The position numbers and the translations under genes were made by a program. From contig NZ_CP097127.1 in assembly GCF_023330665.1 (NCBI RefSeq), positions 1,426,001-1,490,000 on the forward strand: a DNA stretch of 64,000 nucleotides, given 5' to 3'. The first letter of the stretch is position 1, and the number at the start of each line of letters is the position of its first letter. Source of the DNA: Conexibacter sp. S30A1. GTDB lineage: Bacteria; Actinomycetota; Thermoleophilia; Solirubrobacterales; Solirubrobacteraceae. Under the pieces are notes generated by a model. The model saw only the letters and a program-made list of their open reading frames with translations, was not told the DNA's origin and did not search any database. Positions 62,455-64,000 of this stretch are shown piece after piece.

Positions 62455-63411
62455 CTACGGCTCGGGCTCGGGCGCCGGTGCCGAGGCGTGCTCCTCGCCA
62501 CCGCCCGCGTCGTCCCCGGATGCGGCCTGCTCATCGTCGGACGGCGGGGCGGCAGGGTCCGCAGCCTGTTCGGTCGGCGGCTGCGTTGCCGCGGGGGTCG
62601 GTTGGGCCGCTGCGGGAGCCGACTGGGCCGCTTCAGGGGCTGGCTCGGAGCCGGCGGCGAGTTCTCCCACCGGTTGCTGGCCACCCTCGAGCTGCGCGCC
62701 GCCGGCGAGCTGCGACTTCAGCTGGGCGAGCTCGTTGTCAACCGCGCTGGTGGATGAGAGCTCGCGCAGCTGCCGGTCGATGTCGTCCTCGCCCGGCCCG
62801 CCGATCGCGGTCAGATCCTCGAAGGTGCCGGCGGCCTCCAGCTCTTGAACGGCACCGGCGCGGGCCTTCATCTGCTCGGTCTTGTCCATCGCCCGCTGCA
62901 TCGCCAGACCCACGTCGGCCATCTGGTTGCCTACCCCCGTCGCCGCCTCGGAGATCCGCACCTGCGCCTCAGCGGCTGAGTACTGGGCCTTGATGACCTC
63001 CTTCTTGGTGCGGAACTGCTCGATCTTGGCGCGCAGATTCTTCTCTGACTCGGTGAGCTGCTCCTGCTGCTGCTCGAGCTCCTGCACCTGGCCGTCAAGC
63101 GACTGCAGCTCGGTCTGGATGACGTTCTTGCGCTCGAGCGCGGTCCGCGCCAGATCCTCACGGCCGGCGGCCAATGCCTGGCGCGCCTGCGTGTCCAGCT
63201 TCACGATCTGCTGTTGCAGACCGGTCTCCTGCGCCTGCAGGCGCTTCTTGGCGGTGACGACGTCGGCGATGCCTCGCTTGACGTTCTGCAACTGCTCGAT
63301 CTGCTTCTGGTAGCTGTACTCCAGCGTCTCGGCGGGATCCTCAGCCTTGTCCAGCACCTTCGAGATCTTCGCTTTGACGACTGTCGACATGCGCCCGGTC
63401 AAGCCCGGCAT
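62455..63411 (-). CDS. pspA: PspA/IM30 membrane-stress protein with acidic Pro/Ala tail
   Basis: 318 residues from an ATG preceded by AAGGAGG. The first ~230 residues are long coiled-coil helices typical of the ESCRT-III-like PspA/Vipp1 family: MSTVVKAKISKVLDKAEDPAETLEYSYQKQ at the N-terminus, then KKRLQAQETGLQQQIVKLDTQARQALAAG. The last ~85 residues are a Pro/Ala/Glu/Gln-rich disordered tail (SEPAPEAAQSAPAAA...), not present in E. coli PspA. It protects membrane integrity under stress. No pspBC or clgR gene nearby. Confidence 0.95.
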   Translation of the reverse strand: MPGLTGRMSTVVKAKISKVLDKAEDPAETLEYSYQKQIEQLQNVKRGIADVVTAKKRLQAQETGLQQQIVKLDTQARQALAAGREDLARTALERKNVIQTELQSLDGQVQELEQQQEQLTESEKNLRAKIEQFRTKKEVIKAQYSAAEAQVRISEAATGVGNQMADVGLAMQRAMDKTEQMKARAGAVQELEAAGTFEDLTAIGGPGEDDIDRQLRELSSTSAVDNELAQLKSQLAGGAQLEGGQQPVGELAAGSEPAPEAAQSAPAAAQPTPAATQPPTEQAADPAAPPSDDEQAASGDDAGGGEEHASAPAPEPEP

Positions 63412-63568
63412 CGCATCCTCCTTGGCGGGGTTCTGAAACCTGGATACAAGCGTACCGCCGCCTGCCAGCGTCTGCGCACGGTCAAGCCCGCCGATCCATT
63501 GTCTGATCGTTAAGGAGTTTCTGTCAGGCAGCGCCCGACCGAGCGGGTCGGCGAGCTTTCTGAGCCGG

Positions 63569-63616
63569 AGGCCAGGGTTGCCAGTGAGCCAGAGGCTAAG
63601 GTTGCCAGCGATGCAG
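63569..63616 (+). repeat. Imperfect 24-bp direct duplication over the thioesterase start region
   Basis: Units 63569-63592 and 63593-63616 agree at 19 of 24 positions. Each has a purine-rich GGAGG- or GAGG-like segment followed by TTGCCAG, so a ribosome binding site and possible TTG start are duplicated in frame with the ATG at 63611. Confidence 0.6.
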
Positions 63617-64000
63617 CCGCGCACACCCTCAGAGTCGACAAGCGTCCTGGCGCACTGGATGGGCATCGCCGACGCCAACTCCAGTGGCGACATCCACGGT
63701 GGCACGATCATGAAGCTGGTTGACGAGGCCGCCGGGATCGCGTCGGTCAGACACTCGCGCCGCCGGACGGTTACGGCAAGCATTGACCGCATGTCATTTC
63801 TGGTTCCGATCAAGATCGGGCAGCTTGTGACCTTCACGGCGACGGTCAATGCCGCCTGGCGCACGTCCATGGAGGTCGGCGTGCGCGTTGAGGCCGAAGA
63901 TCCACGGACCGGCGAGGTACGCCATGCGAGCAGCGCCTACCTCACGTTCGTGGCGCTCGACGACGACGGCCTGCCGACGGAGGTGCCACCGCTGGTCGCG
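63611..64000 (+). CDS. Acyl-CoA thioesterase (hotdog fold), C-terminus beyond window
   Basis: 130 codons visible, no stop reached. The hotdog-fold segment HWMGIADANSSGDIHGGTIMKLVDEAAGIASVRHS with N/D-x-x-G-x-x-x-G-G is the acyl-CoA hydrolase (YciA/ACOT) pattern, and DRMSFLVPIKIGQLVTFTATV continues it. Such enzymes hydrolyse short to medium acyl-CoA. TTG codons at 63578 and 63602 in the same frame have better-placed ribosome binding sites than the ATG. Divergent from pspA. Confidence 0.9.
   Translation, partial: MQPRTPSESTSVLAHWMGIADANSSGDIHGGTIMKLVDEAAGIASVRHSRRRTVTASIDRMSFLVPIKIGQLVTFTATVNAAWRTSMEVGVRVEAEDPRTGEVRHASSAYLTFVALDDDGLPTEVPPLVA

Overview
The window is a gene-dense, very GC-rich stretch with long GC3-biased reading frames on both strands. 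It suggests a high-GC actinobacterium. A Thermoleophilia/Solirubrobacterales-like origin is plausible (inference) from the CysO/CysM/Mec sulfur-carrier cluster, a MarP-like protease, a WS/DGAT acyltransferase, AddAB/AdnAB-type recombination nucleases and several apparently leaderless promoters. No rRNA, tRNA, CRISPR array or intact transposase was recognised. The window starts inside an HU gene and ends inside an acyl-CoA thioesterase gene.

Region by region. 0-4 kb: HU, a tiny membrane protein, then a minus-strand group of histone-deacetylase-like enzyme, RNase PH, RdgB and a CDF metal transporter. 4-5.2 kb: two uncharacterised plus-strand genes. 5.3-8.4 kb: a complete protein-thiocarboxylate cysteine pathway (Mec/JAMM, CysM, CysO, MoeZ-like activator) with a shared 18-bp promoter motif, plus a divergent thioredoxin-like gene. 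9.2-13.8 kb: ECF sigma factor, transmembrane beta-propeller protein and beta-propeller lipoprotein translationally coupled in series, followed by a ferritin-like protein. 13.9-22.4 kb: phosphoesterase, IspH, WS/DGAT, DUF59, STAS, GNAT/TetR divergent pair, FxsA and hypotheticals. 22.6-28.8 kb: gltBD. 28.8-31.2 kb: a 12-bp tandem repeat, an ECF sigma factor coupled to Ogt, and a YihY-type membrane protein. 31.2-37.5 kb: AddAB-like helicase-nuclease. 37.6-39.9 kb: Fhs and a cyclodeaminase-like protein (one-carbon metabolism). 40-50 kb: M20 peptidase, membrane protein, two-component system, topoisomerase IA, MarP-like protease, lipoprotein, SRPBCC, zinc-ribbon and FHA proteins.

50.2-53.8 kb: an MFS-aldo/keto reductase-PLP decarboxylase operon. 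53.8-55.9 kb is a scar region: a 3' fragment of thrB is fused out of frame to the 5' part of an aldo/keto reductase paralogue, followed by a ParA-like remnant, an orphan gene and a palindrome-rich spacer. 55.9-60.3 kb: the aspartate-family operon lysA-hom-thrC-thrB. 60.4-64 kb: a second MFS exporter, a phosphopantetheinyl transferase, PspA and a truncated thioesterase.

The strongest leads are a CysO carrier encoded with Gly-Gly-Cys at its C-terminus, so that it already looks like the product of CysM and the substrate of Mec; an ECF sigma system whose partners are extracytoplasmic beta-propellers; and the chimeric thrB/AKR duplication scar.
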